This document shows, one piece after another, positions 50,713 through 60,377 of a DNA stretch of 64,000 nucleotides. Source of the DNA: Rhodophyticola sp. CCM32 (lineage in GTDB: Bacteria; Pseudomonadota; Alphaproteobacteria; Rhodobacterales; Rhodobacteraceae); assembly GCF_004751985.1 (NCBI RefSeq), contig NZ_CP038492.1:3162001-3226000 (forward strand). The letters run 5' to 3'. A program made the translations under genes and the position numbers. Numbering within the stretch: position 1 is the first letter of the stretch; each line of letters begins with the position of its first letter. The notes beneath the pieces are model-generated. The model saw nothing but the letters and a program-made list of their open reading frames with translations. It was not told where the DNA came from and did not search any database.

Positions 50713-51560
50713 GCAGATGCGCTGCCCGTGGTCACATAGCTGCGCCATTCTGCAAGCAGGCGTTCAGCTGTGCCCGTCTCAGGGGCCAGGGGGATCAGCC
50801 CCATCAGGCGCGAGGTATCCAGTTCCAGTTGCGGCACGGCGGTATCGGGGGCCGGGCGCCAGGCCCATGGTATCCGGGCGCGGACCAGAAAATCGGCCAT
50901 CTCAACCGCGTCGGGCGGTGCGAAATTGACGATCCGGGGCAGGGTTCTGGTGCCAAGGCAAAGGATCAGATCGGCCAGAGCATGGGCAAAGCTGGCCGGG
51001 CCGAAATAGCTGCGCCGGGGGCTGCGGCCATCGGCGAACCGGTCCAGCGTGACCGGAACAGGCCCGGCATTCATCGGGCCAAGCAATGCATCCGCGCCGG
51101 CCACATTGCCGATACGCAGGCAGGTGAAGGCGCCGCCCTTGGCATAGGCGGCCTGCTCCATCTTCAGTTTTGACTGACCATAAAGCGTTTCAGGGTGCGG
51201 GGTCTTCTCCTCATGGCAGGGGGTTGAGGCGCGGCCATACACAGCGGCGGAAGAGCACAGGAACAGATGCGCCCCGCTATCTGTTGCCGCGTCCAGCGCG
51301 GCAAGGGCCAGCCGGGTGTTATCAGACATCGGCCCTGACCTGCGGGGGACCACACCGGCCAGAACCACCACCGCGTCCTTTCCGGCAATCGCCTGCTGCA
51401 GGGCCCATGGCTCAGCCAGCGGATCGCAGGTGATCCAGCCCGGTGCGGCAGGGGGGCTGCGCCGGGTTTGCCAGGTCACATCCAGATCCGCCCTGTTTTG
51501 CCAGCCCCATTGAAGCATCCGCCCCAAACGACCTGTTGCACCAATAACCAGAACCCGCAA
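50709..51560 (-). CDS. NAD-dependent epimerase/dehydratase (SDR) in the polysaccharide cluster
   Basis: This 283-residue SDR has the Rossmann motif VLVIGATGRLGRMLQWGWQN, LFLCSSAAVYGRASTPCHEE and the catalytic YGQSKLKMEQAAYAKG. The substrate-binding end is shorter than in GalE-type proteins. It probably acts on a nucleotide-sugar, but the reaction cannot be assigned. It overlaps the sugar transferase by 4 bases. Confidence 0.85.
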   Translation of the reverse strand: MRVLVIGATGRLGRMLQWGWQNRADLDVTWQTRRSPPAAPGWITCDPLAEPWALQQAIAGKDAVVVLAGVVPRRSGPMSDNTRLALAALDAATDSGAHLFLCSSAAVYGRASTPCHEEKTPHPETLYGQSKLKMEQAAYAKGGAFTCLRIGNVAGADALLGPMNAGPVPVTLDRFADGRSPRRSYFGPASFAHALADLILCLGTRTLPRIVNFAPPDAVEMADFLVRARIPWAWRPAPDTAVPQLELDTSRLMGLIPLAPETGTAERLLAEWRSYVTTGSASA

Positions 51561-51662
51561 TTGCGTGCCTTTCTTATCCTAAGGCGTTGACCCCCCGGCG
51601 ATGAGCGTATCGTATGGTGAAAGGTTTAATATATGGTCGCCGACAGAGTGAGGCAGGGTAAC

Positions 51663-52778
51663 ATGAAGTGCAGTGCAGGTATCTGCTTGGTTCTGGCGGT
51701 TTTTATGGCGCTGACGGCCTGTTCCCTGCCGCGCAGCGCGCCGCTGGAGCGCGAAATCCTGCGTGAGGCCGATGATGTGGCTGCCGGTTTCGCCATATAT
51801 CCGGTGACCCGTGATTTTCTGCCCGTCCTGGCCGAATGGCCCCTGACCGGAGAATCGGGGCTGCGATGGATCACCGCCAGTTCAGGGTCACGCGGGCAGG
51901 TGATTTCACCCGGCGATATGTTGAACCTTGTCATCTGGGACAGTGCCGAGAATTCGCTGCTGACCTCTGCCGAACAGCGTGTTGTGCCGTTCGAAAACAT
52001 GCGCGTGGCCCCCAATGGCACAATCTTTGTGCCTTATGTGGGCGCGGCAGATGTGGCGGGTCTGTCACCCGAAGCGGCGCGCGCATACCTGCAGGAGGAA
52101 TTGGAGGTGATTGTCCCTTCGGCGCAGGTGCAACTGACCCTGACCGAGGGCCGGGGCAATTCCGTCTATCTGGTGGGGGGTGTCACGGCGCCGGGCAGCT
52201 TTCCGATGCCGGACCGGTCATTCACGGTTCTGAACCTGATCGCGGAGGGGGGCGGTGTGCGGGCCGATCTGGAAAATCCGCAGATCCGCCTGATGCGTGG
52301 CGGCCATCTCTATGGCACCTCGATCAACCGGCTGTATAGCGAGCCGCGGCTTGATACGCGCCTGCAAGGCGGCGATCAGGTGATTGTCGAGGAGGACCGG
52401 CGCTATTTCCTGTCGCTTGGGGCGACGGGCCGACAGGCGCAGCACCCGTTTCCGCAGGATATCGTCACCGCGCTGGATGCGATGGCGATCATTGGCGGGG
52501 TGTCCCCGCAGCGTGCCGACCCGCAGGGCGTGTTGATCCTGCGGGAATACCCCACCACTGCGCTTAGCGACGGGGATCACGGCCCAGGGGAACAACGGGT
52601 GGTGTTTGCGCTGGATCTGACAAGCGCGGACGGGGTGTTCAGCGCCGGTAATTTTCGTATTGCCTCTGGCGATCTGGTTCTGGCGACCGAAAGCCCGGTC
52701 ACATCGGCACAGACGGTTTTTGCCCTGCTCGGGTCACTTGTGGGGCTGGGCAGTCAGATCAATAATATTTCGGATTAG
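51663..52778 (+). CDS. Polysaccharide export outer-membrane lipoprotein (Wza/OPX family)
   Basis: This 371-residue precursor has a lipoprotein signal (ICLVLAVFMALTAC) with lipobox LTAC. The Poly_export domain follows (QVISPGDMLNLVIWDSAENS, RVAPNGTIFVPYVGAADVAG, ARAYLQEELEVIVPSAQVQL). SLBB-type beta-grasp repeats come next (VYLVGGVTAPGSFPMPDRSF, FLSLGATGRQAQHPFPQDIV). It forms the outer-membrane exit channel for capsule or exopolysaccharide. No Wzc kinase, Wzx or Wzy is in this window. It is divergent from the SDR-transferase pair and convergent with GT4. Confidence 0.92.
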   Translation: MKCSAGICLVLAVFMALTACSLPRSAPLEREILREADDVAAGFAIYPVTRDFLPVLAEWPLTGESGLRWITASSGSRGQVISPGDMLNLVIWDSAENSLLTSAEQRVVPFENMRVAPNGTIFVPYVGAADVAGLSPEAARAYLQEELEVIVPSAQVQLTLTEGRGNSVYLVGGVTAPGSFPMPDRSFTVLNLIAEGGGVRADLENPQIRLMRGGHLYGTSINRLYSEPRLDTRLQGGDQVIVEEDRRYFLSLGATGRQAQHPFPQDIVTALDAMAIIGGVSPQRADPQGVLILREYPTTALSDGDHGPGEQRVVFALDLTSADGVFSAGNFRIASGDLVLATESPVTSAQTVFALLGSLVGLGSQINNISD

Positions 52779-52806
52779 GGCCTTTGGGGTTCTGAACGCG
52801 GTTGTC

Positions 52807-54057
52807 TCAGCCCGGCGGTGTGATCTGTTGTGCCTTGGGCACCAGGCTGTTCATCTTGTCCAGATGCACCGGCAATGTCTGGCTGAGGAAATCATAACGC
52901 TCCAGCATAAGCGCCCGCGCGGCGGGGCCCAGATGGGCATAGTCATCGGGGGCTTTCAGAACCTCGACCACCTGATCGGCCAGCGCCCTGGGCTTGAAGA
53001 AATCCACCAGCAGGCCGGTTTTTCCATGGGTCATGACCTCACGCACCGGCGCGGTGTCTGAGGCGACAATCGTTGCCTCCATCGCCATGCATTCCAGCAG
53101 GGACCAGGACAGAACGAAGGGCACGGTCAGATAGATATGGCAGCGGCTGATCTGGATGATTTTCTGAAAATCCGCATAAGGCACTTTCCCCAGAAAATGC
53201 ACCCGGTTCCAGTCAACCCGGTTGCCGATCTCACGTTCCATCTCGGCGCGATAGCCGCCATCGGCGCGGCTTTTCTTGCCATAGGAGGTCTCGCTGCCGC
53301 CGATGATCAGAACCCGCGCTTTGGGCCGGGCGGCCAGAATGTCAGGCAAGGCGCGCATGAAGACGTGGAAACCGCGGGTCGGTTCCATATTGCGGGCCAT
53401 ATAGGTGAAAACCTCATCATCGCGGGTGATATCGCGCCCCAATCGGCCCAGAGATATCTGTGCCGCCGGGTTTGGTTTCAGCAGGTCGGCGCGGATCCCG
53501 TCATGACAGCAATAGATTTTTGAATGGAAGCTTTCGGGAAAGGTGTTCATTTGCCACGCTGTGGGGGAATGACCCAGATCGACGGTTTCGATATTGGCGA
53601 AATTCACCGCATTGCGGGCATGCATGATGAAAGGCGCATGCTCGGAGGCGGGGAATTCAGGGTCGAACCCGACCGAGCCGCCCCGGGCGAGATAGAAATA
53701 TTCGAAAAAGCCGATCACCGGGACATGTGGCCAGACCTGTTTCAGAAATGTCAGCTCGCCCCAGCCGACATGGCCCAGCACCAGATCAGGCACAAAGCCG
53801 TCTGCCTCAAGCTTCTGACAGGCGCGGACCACGCCAAAGCCCGAACCACAGCATTCTTCCCAGTATTTCGACAGGGCATAGGCATCTTCCGCCGGGCGAT
53901 GATGGGGGGCATAGCCAAAGACCGACATGCCTGGAATTTTGGGCGGTGTTGTGCTTTGGGTCAGGGCCACCATCTGGTGCCCCCCCTGTTTGATCAGCCA
54001 ATCAATCAATTGCCGGTACTGGCCCGGGAAATTCTGGTGGATAAACAGTATTTTCAT
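52807..54057 (-). CDS. GT4-family glycosyltransferase
   Basis: This 416-residue GT-B glycosyltransferase has the opening MKILFIHQNFPGQYRQLIDW, a linker to YMARNMEPTRGFHVFMRALP, and the donor-site signature SLLECMAMEATIVASDTAPV followed by VREVM. The acceptor and donor sugars are unknown. It follows rfbA after 72 bases and is probably the last gene of rfbCBDA-GT4. A rhamnosyl role is a reasonable guess from context. Confidence 0.9.
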   Translation of the reverse strand: MKILFIHQNFPGQYRQLIDWLIKQGGHQMVALTQSTTPPKIPGMSVFGYAPHHRPAEDAYALSKYWEECCGSGFGVVRACQKLEADGFVPDLVLGHVGWGELTFLKQVWPHVPVIGFFEYFYLARGGSVGFDPEFPASEHAPFIMHARNAVNFANIETVDLGHSPTAWQMNTFPESFHSKIYCCHDGIRADLLKPNPAAQISLGRLGRDITRDDEVFTYMARNMEPTRGFHVFMRALPDILAARPKARVLIIGGSETSYGKKSRADGGYRAEMEREIGNRVDWNRVHFLGKVPYADFQKIIQISRCHIYLTVPFVLSWSLLECMAMEATIVASDTAPVREVMTHGKTGLLVDFFKPRALADQVVEVLKAPDDYAHLGPAARALMLERYDFLSQTLPVHLDKMNSLVPKAQQITPPG

Positions 54058-54129
54058 CGTAACCGGAGCTTTCTGGACGGGCTTGGGATTACTTTCGGCT
54101 GAAATCGGCCCTGTCGCAACCCGCTGACA

Positions 54130-55008
54130 TCATTTGGCGGCGGCGGCAACCAGATCGGCAAGATAGCGGCCATAGTCGTTTTTTCCCAGAAGGGCCGCGC
54201 GATCCGCAAGCTGGTCAATGCTGATCCAGCCCATGTCAAACGCAACCTCTTCGGGGCATCCGACCTGCAGGCCCTGCCGGGTTTCCAGCGTGCGCACGAA
54301 ATTGCCCGCATCCATCAGGCTGCCATGGGTGCCGGTATCCAGCCAGGCATAACCGCGCCCCATCAGTTGCACATTCAGGGCATCCTCCTGCAGATAGGCT
54401 TGCAGAAGATCGGTGATTTCCAGCTCTCCCCGGGCAGAGGGGCGTTGACCGCGCACCCGGTCGGGCGCGGTGCCATCCAGAAAATAGAGCCCGGTCACGG
54501 CATAGTTCGAGGCGGGTTCGGCCGGTTTCTCCACAATCTCCCGCGCCTGCCCCCCGGCTGTGAAACGGACCACACCATACCGTTCAGGGTCGGACACGTG
54601 ATAGCCGAAGACGGTGCCGCCCTGGGGTGTTGCATTTGCCATCAGGTCAGGCAGGCCATGGCCGAAAAACAGGTTGTCCCCAAGGATCATGGCGGAAGCT
54701 GTGCCAGCCAGGAAATCCTCGGCCAGAAGATAGGCCTGCGCCAGACCGTCAGGCGTGGGCTGCACGATATAGCTGAGATCAAGGCCCCAGTGATGGCCAT
54801 CACCCAGAAGCGCCTGAAACTGCGCCTGATCCTGCGGCGTGGTGATGATGGCAATCTCGCGTATCCCAGCCAGCATCAGAACGCTGAGAGGGTAGTAGAT
54901 CATCGGCTTGTCATAGACCGGCAGAAGCTGTTTCGAGACACCCATGGTGATCGGGTAAAGCCGGGTGCCGGAACCGCCGGCCAGAATGATGCCTTTGCGT
55001 GCTGTCAT
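54130..55008 (-). CDS. rfbA: Glucose-1-phosphate thymidylyltransferase
   Basis: This 292-residue enzyme makes dTDP-glucose, the first step to dTDP-L-rhamnose. The nucleotide-binding GIILAGGSGTRLYPITMGVS then KQLLPVYDKPMIYYPLS is intact, as are ILGDNLFFGHGLPDLM and ITDLLQAYLQEDALNVQLMG. The start MTARKGIILAGG lies two bases after rfbD. Confidence 0.95.
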   Translation of the reverse strand: MTARKGIILAGGSGTRLYPITMGVSKQLLPVYDKPMIYYPLSVLMLAGIREIAIITTPQDQAQFQALLGDGHHWGLDLSYIVQPTPDGLAQAYLLAEDFLAGTASAMILGDNLFFGHGLPDLMANATPQGGTVFGYHVSDPERYGVVRFTAGGQAREIVEKPAEPASNYAVTGLYFLDGTAPDRVRGQRPSARGELEITDLLQAYLQEDALNVQLMGRGYAWLDTGTHGSLMDAGNFVRTLETRQGLQVGCPEEVAFDMGWISIDQLADRAALLGKNDYGRYLADLVAAAAK

Positions 55009-55010
55009 GG

Positions 55011-55859
55011 TCACGGACCTTTCACAGAAGAGAGATATGCCGCCAGATGCGCCCGCCAATCAGGCCGGGACAGGCCGAAAACCGCATTCATGCGGCGGCA
55101 ATCCAGGCGGGAGTTCAGCGGCCGTTTTGCCGGGGTCGGGTAGGCGGATGTGGCAATGTCCTCCACCACGCAGGCAAGGCCGGCGGTCTGGAATATGGTG
55201 CGGGCGAAACCGGCCCAGCTGACATCGGGCTGGCCCGCGAAATGATAGGTGCCGCTGTCACCGGGCGTCTCGCACAGATGCTGGCCGATCTGCATGCAGG
55301 CCTTTGCCAGGGCATCGGCAGGGGTGGGGCCGCCGATCTGATCGGCAACAATACTCAGCCGGTCGCGAGCGGCGCCAAGGCGGAGCATCGTGGTCACGAA
55401 ATTCTTGCCCGAACCGTCAAACACCCAGGATGTGCGCAGGATTGCATGGGGCCCGCCTGCGGCGCGCAGGGCCTCCTCCCCCGCCAGTTTGCTGCGCCCG
55501 TAGGCGCCGAGAGGACCGGTGGGCGCGTCAGGTTTCCGGGGCGCCTGCCCGCTGCCATCGAAGACATAATCGGTGGAGATATGGACCAGCGGAATGTTCA
55601 GCGCGGCACAGGATTGCGCCATGGCGGCGGGTGCCTCCGCATTGATGATCTGCGCCAGCTCCTCCTCTGCCTCGGCCCCGTCGACATCGGTGAAGGCAGC
55701 GGCATTGATGACCAGATCGGGCATTGCCGTTTTGATGGCGGCGCGGCAGGTTTCCGGCATAGACAGATCAGCCTCGGCCCGGCCAAGCGCGATGACATCG
55801 GGCAGATCGGCCAAGGCATTGCCCACCTGCCCTGTGGCCCCGAACACCAGAACCGTCAT
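55011..55859 (-). CDS. rfbD: dTDP-4-dehydrorhamnose reductase
   Basis: This 282-residue SDR reduces the 4-keto group in the last step of dTDP-rhamnose synthesis. Visible are VLVFGATGQVGNALADLPDV, INAAAFTDVDGAEAEEELAQ, ISTDYVFDGSG and YGRSKLAGEEALRA with the catalytic Tyr/Lys. The start overlaps the rfbB stop by 4 bases. Confidence 0.95.
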   Translation of the reverse strand: MTVLVFGATGQVGNALADLPDVIALGRAEADLSMPETCRAAIKTAMPDLVINAAAFTDVDGAEAEEELAQIINAEAPAAMAQSCAALNIPLVHISTDYVFDGSGQAPRKPDAPTGPLGAYGRSKLAGEEALRAAGGPHAILRTSWVFDGSGKNFVTTMLRLGAARDRLSIVADQIGGPTPADALAKACMQIGQHLCETPGDSGTYHFAGQPDVSWAGFARTIFQTAGLACVVEDIATSAYPTPAKRPLNSRLDCRRMNAVFGLSRPDWRAHLAAYLSSVKGP

Positions 55860-56896
55860 GTCGCTTTGCCAAGGCGGTCGCCCACCCCGGCCCGGGTTTG
55901 CAGCCTGCGCCACCAGTCTTCATTTTCCAGATACCAGTTCACGGTGCGGTCCAGCCCTTCCTCCAGCGTCACGCTGGGCCGCCAGCCAAGCTCCTCCCGG
56001 ATGCGGGACGGATCAATCGCATAGCGTTGATCATGGCCGGGCCGATCCGCGACAAACCGGATCTGATCGGCGTAGGGGATGGCTTTCGGGCGTGTGCGAT
56101 CAAGGATGGCGCAGAGGTTTTGCACCAGGTCGATATTGCGCGCCTCGGCCTCGCCGCCAATGGCATAGCTGCGCCCGGTCCGTCCCTTTTGCAGGACGGT
56201 CAAAAGTGCCTCTGCATGATCTTCAACATAGAGCCAATCCCGCACGTTAGACCCTGTTCCATAGACCGGAATGGTCTTTCCGGCGAGGGCGTTCAGGATC
56301 ACCACAGGGATCAGTTTCTCAGGAAAATGGAACGGCCCGTAATTGTTGGAACAATTGCTCAGAACCACCGGCAGGCCATAGGTTTCATGCCAGGCGCGGG
56401 CCAGATGATCGGCCCCCGCCTTGGAGGCGGCATAGGGGCTGTTGGGGGCATAGGGGCTGCTTTCGGAAAACTGCCCCTCCGGCCCCAGACTGCCGAACAC
56501 CTCATCGGTGGAAATCTGGTGGAAACGAAAACCTTCGGGTTTGCCCAGACCCACCCAATAGGCCCGGGCAGCCTCCAGCAGGGTGGCAGTGCCGCGCAGA
56601 TTTGTGTCGATGAAATCAAGCGGGCCGTCAATTGACCGGTCCACATGGCTTTCGGCGGCCAGATGCATGATTGCATCGGGCTGATATCTGTCCAGCACCT
56701 GATCCATGGCCGCGCGGTCGCGGATATCGGCCTGTTCAAAGGCGTAACCCGGGCTGGCGGCGACCGAGGCCACATTGTCAAGACAGGCCGCATAGGTCAG
56801 CGCATCCACATTCACCACCTGATGCCCGCGCGCAATCGCCAGCCGCACCACGGCGGACCCAATGAACCCCGCGCCGCCGGTGACCATCAGTTTCAT
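55856..56896 (-). CDS. rfbB: dTDP-glucose 4,6-dehydratase
   Basis: This 346-residue SDR converts dTDP-glucose to the 4-keto-6-deoxy form. It shows VTGGAGFIGSAVVRLAIARG, HLAAESHVDRSIDGPLDFID, ISTDEVFGSLG, and the catalytic YAASKAGADHLARAWHETYG then LPVVLSNCSNNYGPFHFPEK. It overlaps rfbC and rfbD by 4 bases on each side. Confidence 0.96.
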   Translation of the reverse strand: MKLMVTGGAGFIGSAVVRLAIARGHQVVNVDALTYAACLDNVASVAASPGYAFEQADIRDRAAMDQVLDRYQPDAIMHLAAESHVDRSIDGPLDFIDTNLRGTATLLEAARAYWVGLGKPEGFRFHQISTDEVFGSLGPEGQFSESSPYAPNSPYAASKAGADHLARAWHETYGLPVVLSNCSNNYGPFHFPEKLIPVVILNALAGKTIPVYGTGSNVRDWLYVEDHAEALLTVLQKGRTGRSYAIGGEAEARNIDLVQNLCAILDRTRPKAIPYADQIRFVADRPGHDQRYAIDPSRIREELGWRPSVTLEEGLDRTVNWYLENEDWWRRLQTRAGVGDRLGKAT

Positions 56897-57465
56897 GGCG
56901 CGGCCCCTTCCCAGGCGATGCCGGAATCGAAAGCCGTGAAGGCCCCTGCCGCGTCATCCTTGGCCGATAAAACCGGTGTGCGGCCCGCCAATCCCCAGTC
57001 AATCGCCAGCCTGGGGTCGTCAAACCGCACGCTTGCCTCGCATTCCGGGGCATAGACATCGCTGCATTTATAGATCAGCTCACTTTCCGGGGCGCGGGTG
57101 ACAAACCCATGCAGGAACCCCGCCGGGATCAGCAACTGCCTGCCGTTCGCGGCGCTCAGTTCCACACCGAACCACTGCCCGAATGTGGGGGAGCCGCGCC
57201 GCGCATCCACCGCCACGTCATAGATGCAGCCATGCCCGCAGCGCACCAGTTTGGCCTGGGCATGGGGCGGGGTTTGCGCATGCAACCCGCGGATCGTGCC
57301 CACAGCCTCGGACATTGAATGATTGTCCTGCACGAATTCCATGTGGATGCCATGGCTTGCAAGGGTGTTGCGGTTCCAGCTTTCGCTGAAATACCCCCGG
57401 TCATCGGCAAAGCGCCGGGGCGTCAGAATCAGCAGGCCGACAATCGGTGTCTGGTCGATTTTCAC
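56893..57465 (-). CDS. rfbC: dTDP-4-dehydrorhamnose 3,5-epimerase
   Basis: This 190-residue cupin-fold epimerase shows RGYFSESWNRNTLASHGI, FVQDNHSMSEAVGTIRGLHA, LVRCGHGCIYDVAVDARRGS and LLIPAGFLHGFVTRAPESEL. The catalytic histidine lies in RGLHAQ. It is first in rfbCBDA. Its promoter must lie in the 144-base gap shared with the divergent hslO. Confidence 0.94.
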   Translation of the reverse strand: MKIDQTPIVGLLILTPRRFADDRGYFSESWNRNTLASHGIHMEFVQDNHSMSEAVGTIRGLHAQTPPHAQAKLVRCGHGCIYDVAVDARRGSPTFGQWFGVELSAANGRQLLIPAGFLHGFVTRAPESELIYKCSDVYAPECEASVRFDDPRLAIDWGLAGRTPVLSAKDDAAGAFTAFDSGIAWEGAAP

Positions 57466-57609
57466 GGCAGGGCACGCCCTTCAACTCGAGTATATACAGC
57501 GCGTTCGATAGCAAGGGTTACGGAACAAGTCACCCGGAAACCCCTTGGGATTGCAGTTGCCGCGCCTATATGGGCGCGATATGCCAACCCGGCGGGCCGT
57601 GAGGGTTTT

Positions 57610-58623
57610 ATGACACTGACCACCAAAATTGCCTGGGACGATACCGTCCTGCCGTTTCAGCTTGACCGGAGCGATATTCGCGGCCGGGTCGCCCGGCTGG
57701 ACGGCACGCTTGACCGGATCCTGTCGCAACATGCCTATCCGCCGGGGGTGGAGGCGATGGTGGCCGAAATGGCGCTGCTGACCGCGCTGGTCGGGCAGAC
57801 CATCAAGCTGCGCTGGAAATTGTCGCTGCAGGTGCGCGGGGATGGCCCCCTGCGCCTGATCGCGACAGATTTCTTTGCCCCGGCCGAGGATGGCGCACCG
57901 GCGCAGATCCGCGCCTATGCCAGCTATGATGCCGAGGCGTTTGACGGCAATGCCGACCCGTTCGCGCAGATCGGCAAAGGGTATTTCGCCATTCTGATCG
58001 ACCAGGGGGCGGGGAATGCGCCCTATCAGGGGATCACGCCGATTGCGGGCGGCGCGCTGACCGCCTGCGCCGAGGCGTATTTCGCCCAGTCCGAGCAATT
58101 GCCGACCCGTTTCGCGCTCAGCTATGGCCGCGCGCAGGAACCGGGCGGGCAGGTGCAATGGCGTGCCGGGGGCGTGATGTTGCAGCATATGCCCAAAGCC
58201 TCCCCCCATGTGGCGGGTGAAGGGGGCACGGGTGAGGGCGGTCTGCTTTCGGCTGGTGATATTCTGGACGCGGATGAAGAAGAGAACTGGAGCCGGGCCA
58301 ATCTGCTGCTCGACACGGTGGAAGAGATCGAGATGATCGGCCCGCATGTCGCCCCCACCGATCTGCTGGTGCGGCTGTTTCATGAGGAAAGCCCCCGGGT
58401 TTTTGATGCGCAACCGGTGCAGTTCGGCTGCACCTGTTCGCCTGCGAAAGTGCGGCAAAGCCTGTCGATCTATTCGGCCCGGGATATCGCCCATATGACC
58501 ACCGAGGCCGGGATTGTCACCGCAGATTGTCAGTTCTGCGGGGCGCATTACCAATTCGATCCGCTGACACTGGGGTTCGAGGCGGAAAAACCAGCGGATG
58601 GTGGCGATGGGCCGGTTGGTTGA
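57610..58623 (+). CDS. hslO: Hsp33-type redox-regulated chaperone
   Basis: This 337-residue holdase is activated by oxidative unfolding. The redox-switch zinc site is present with both pairs: CTC in FGCTCSPAKV and CQFC in DCQFCGAHYQ. The N-terminal chaperone domain shows ALLTALVGQTIKLRWKLSLQ and GKGYFAILIDQGAGNAPYQG. An open frame extends upstream, but family alignment begins at MTLTTKIAWDD. It overlaps the following Nudix gene. Confidence 0.94.
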   Translation: MTLTTKIAWDDTVLPFQLDRSDIRGRVARLDGTLDRILSQHAYPPGVEAMVAEMALLTALVGQTIKLRWKLSLQVRGDGPLRLIATDFFAPAEDGAPAQIRAYASYDAEAFDGNADPFAQIGKGYFAILIDQGAGNAPYQGITPIAGGALTACAEAYFAQSEQLPTRFALSYGRAQEPGGQVQWRAGGVMLQHMPKASPHVAGEGGTGEGGLLSAGDILDADEEENWSRANLLLDTVEEIEMIGPHVAPTDLLVRLFHEESPRVFDAQPVQFGCTCSPAKVRQSLSIYSARDIAHMTTEAGIVTADCQFCGAHYQFDPLTLGFEAEKPADGGDGPVG

Positions 58624-59209
58624 TCTTGACGATCTGCGCGCGGCGCTGACCCGGCCCGCGCGCCCGTCATCTGATTATGATCTCAACCCTGAATTTGCCT
58701 TGCCCGAAACCCGCAAACTGCGCCCGGCCGCTGTGCTGGTGGTGATTGCAGAGGGTGCGCAGGGGGCCGAGGTGATCCTGACCAAGCGCGCCTCCCATCT
58801 CAAACACCATCCGGGGCAGATCGCCTTTCCCGGCGGCAAGGTGGATGAGGGCGATGCAGATGCGGTGGATGCAGCCCTGCGCGAGGCCGAGGAAGAAATC
58901 GGACTGCCGCGCAGCCATGCATCGGTGATCGGGCAGATGCCGCCCCATGAAACGGTGACGGGCTATGAGGTGACACCGGTTCTGGCGGTTTTGAAGGGCG
59001 TGTTTGACCCTGTTTCCGAACCCGGTGAGGTGGCGGAAGTCTTTCGCGCGCCGCTGGGCGTTCTGATGGACCCCAACGCCTATCGGGTGGAAGGGCGGCG
59101 CTGGCGCGGGGTCTGGCGACGGTTCTATGTGGTGCCCTATGGTCCCTATTACATCTGGGGGGCCACGGCGCGGATGCTGAAATCGCTGGCCGACCGGGTC
59201 GCCCGATGA
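58598..59209 (+). CDS. CoA pyrophosphatase-like Nudix hydrolase
   Basis: This 203-residue protein has the NudL/YeaB features LRPAAVLVVIAEG and TKRASHLKHHPGQIAFPGGK. The Nudix box is GGKVDEGDADAVDAALREAE then EEIG. These fit the CoA diphosphatase group. It starts inside the hslO 3' end (ATG at 58598, or 58607) and its end overlaps cca by 4 bases, so the three genes are coupled. Confidence 0.9.
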   Translation: MVAMGRLVDLDDLRAALTRPARPSSDYDLNPEFALPETRKLRPAAVLVVIAEGAQGAEVILTKRASHLKHHPGQIAFPGGKVDEGDADAVDAALREAEEEIGLPRSHASVIGQMPPHETVTGYEVTPVLAVLKGVFDPVSEPGEVAEVFRAPLGVLMDPNAYRVEGRRWRGVWRRFYVVPYGPYYIWGATARMLKSLADRVAR

Positions 59210-60363
59210 GGTTGCAGGCAGGCTGGATGGCCCATCCCGGAACGCGGGCCTTGTGTCAGGCATTGACGGATGCGGGCCATCAGGCGCTGTTTGTGGGCGG
59301 CTGTGTGCGCAACGAGTTGATCGGCGCCGAGGTTGCAGATATCGACATTGCCACTGATGCGACACCTGACAGGGTGACCGCATTGGTGGAAACCGCCGGG
59401 CTGCGCGCCGTGCCCACGGGCATTGATCATGGCACGGTGACGGTGATTGCCAAAGGCAGGCCCCATGAGGTGACCACATTCCGCAAGGATATGGAAACCG
59501 ATGGCCGACATGCGACCGTGTCGTTTTCCACCGATATTGCCGAGGATGCCGCCCGGCGCGATTTCACCATGAACGCGCTGTATGCCACCCCGGAGGGGGA
59601 GGTGCTGGACCCGGTGGGCACCGGTCTGTCCGATCTGACAGACCGGTGTTTGCGCTTTATCGGTGTGCCAGAGGATCGTATTCGCGAAGACTATCTGCGC
59701 ATCCTGCGTTTCTTCCGGTTCCATGCCTGGTATGCGGACCCGGATGGCGGGATGGATGCGGATGGTTTGGCGGCCTGTGCGGCTCTGTCAGGCGGATTAG
59801 AGACACTATCAAAGGAAAGGATCAGCGCTGAGATCACCAGACTTCTGTCTGCGCCTGACCCGGCCCCGGCGGTTGCCGCGATGGTGCAGGCCGGTGTTCT
59901 GGCCCGCATCCTGCCCGGCGCGGATGCGCGGCGTTTGCCGATACTGGTGGATATGGAAACCACACTGCCCCTGCCCCTGCCGCCTGACCCGATCCGCCGC
60001 CTGGCGGCACTGGGCGGCGATGCGCCGGGCACGGCCCTGCGGCTTGGCAAGGCCGAGGCAAAACGGCTGAGCCTGCTGAGAGACGGTGTTGCGGCCTCTG
60101 CCGGACCGGGGGAGCTTGGCTATCGTCATGGTGCGGCTGCCGCCCGTGATATCCTGCTGCTCAGGGCGGCCAGTTTTGAACACCCGCTTCTCCCCGCCGA
60201 TCTTGCGAGTGCCGCGCGCGGGGCGGCGGCGGAATTTCCGGTCAGCGCCGCCGATCTGATGCCGGGGCTGACCGGTGCCGCCCTTGGCGCCCGTCTGGCG
60301 GTGCTTGAACAGCGCTGGATCGCGTCGGGCTTCGCGCTTGACCGCGCCGCCTTGCTGTCCTGA
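59206..60363 (+). CDS. cca: CCA tRNA nucleotidyltransferase / poly(A)-polymerase-family protein
   Basis: This 385-residue class II nucleotidyltransferase has the N-terminal FVGGCVRNELIGAEVADIDI motif with catalytic aspartates. ARRDFTMNALYATPEGEVLD and ERISAEITRLL follow, with the RNA-binding tail. It adds or repairs the 3' CCA of tRNA. It is coupled to the Nudix gene by an ATGA overlap. The lysE-type gene follows 14 bases downstream. Confidence 0.92.
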   Translation: MRLQAGWMAHPGTRALCQALTDAGHQALFVGGCVRNELIGAEVADIDIATDATPDRVTALVETAGLRAVPTGIDHGTVTVIAKGRPHEVTTFRKDMETDGRHATVSFSTDIAEDAARRDFTMNALYATPEGEVLDPVGTGLSDLTDRCLRFIGVPEDRIREDYLRILRFFRFHAWYADPDGGMDADGLAACAALSGGLETLSKERISAEITRLLSAPDPAPAVAAMVQAGVLARILPGADARRLPILVDMETTLPLPLPPDPIRRLAALGGDAPGTALRLGKAEAKRLSLLRDGVAASAGPGELGYRHGAAAARDILLLRAASFEHPLLPADLASAARGAAAEFPVSAADLMPGLTGAALGARLAVLEQRWIASGFALDRAALLS

Positions 60364-60377
60364 CCGGAGGCCGATCA

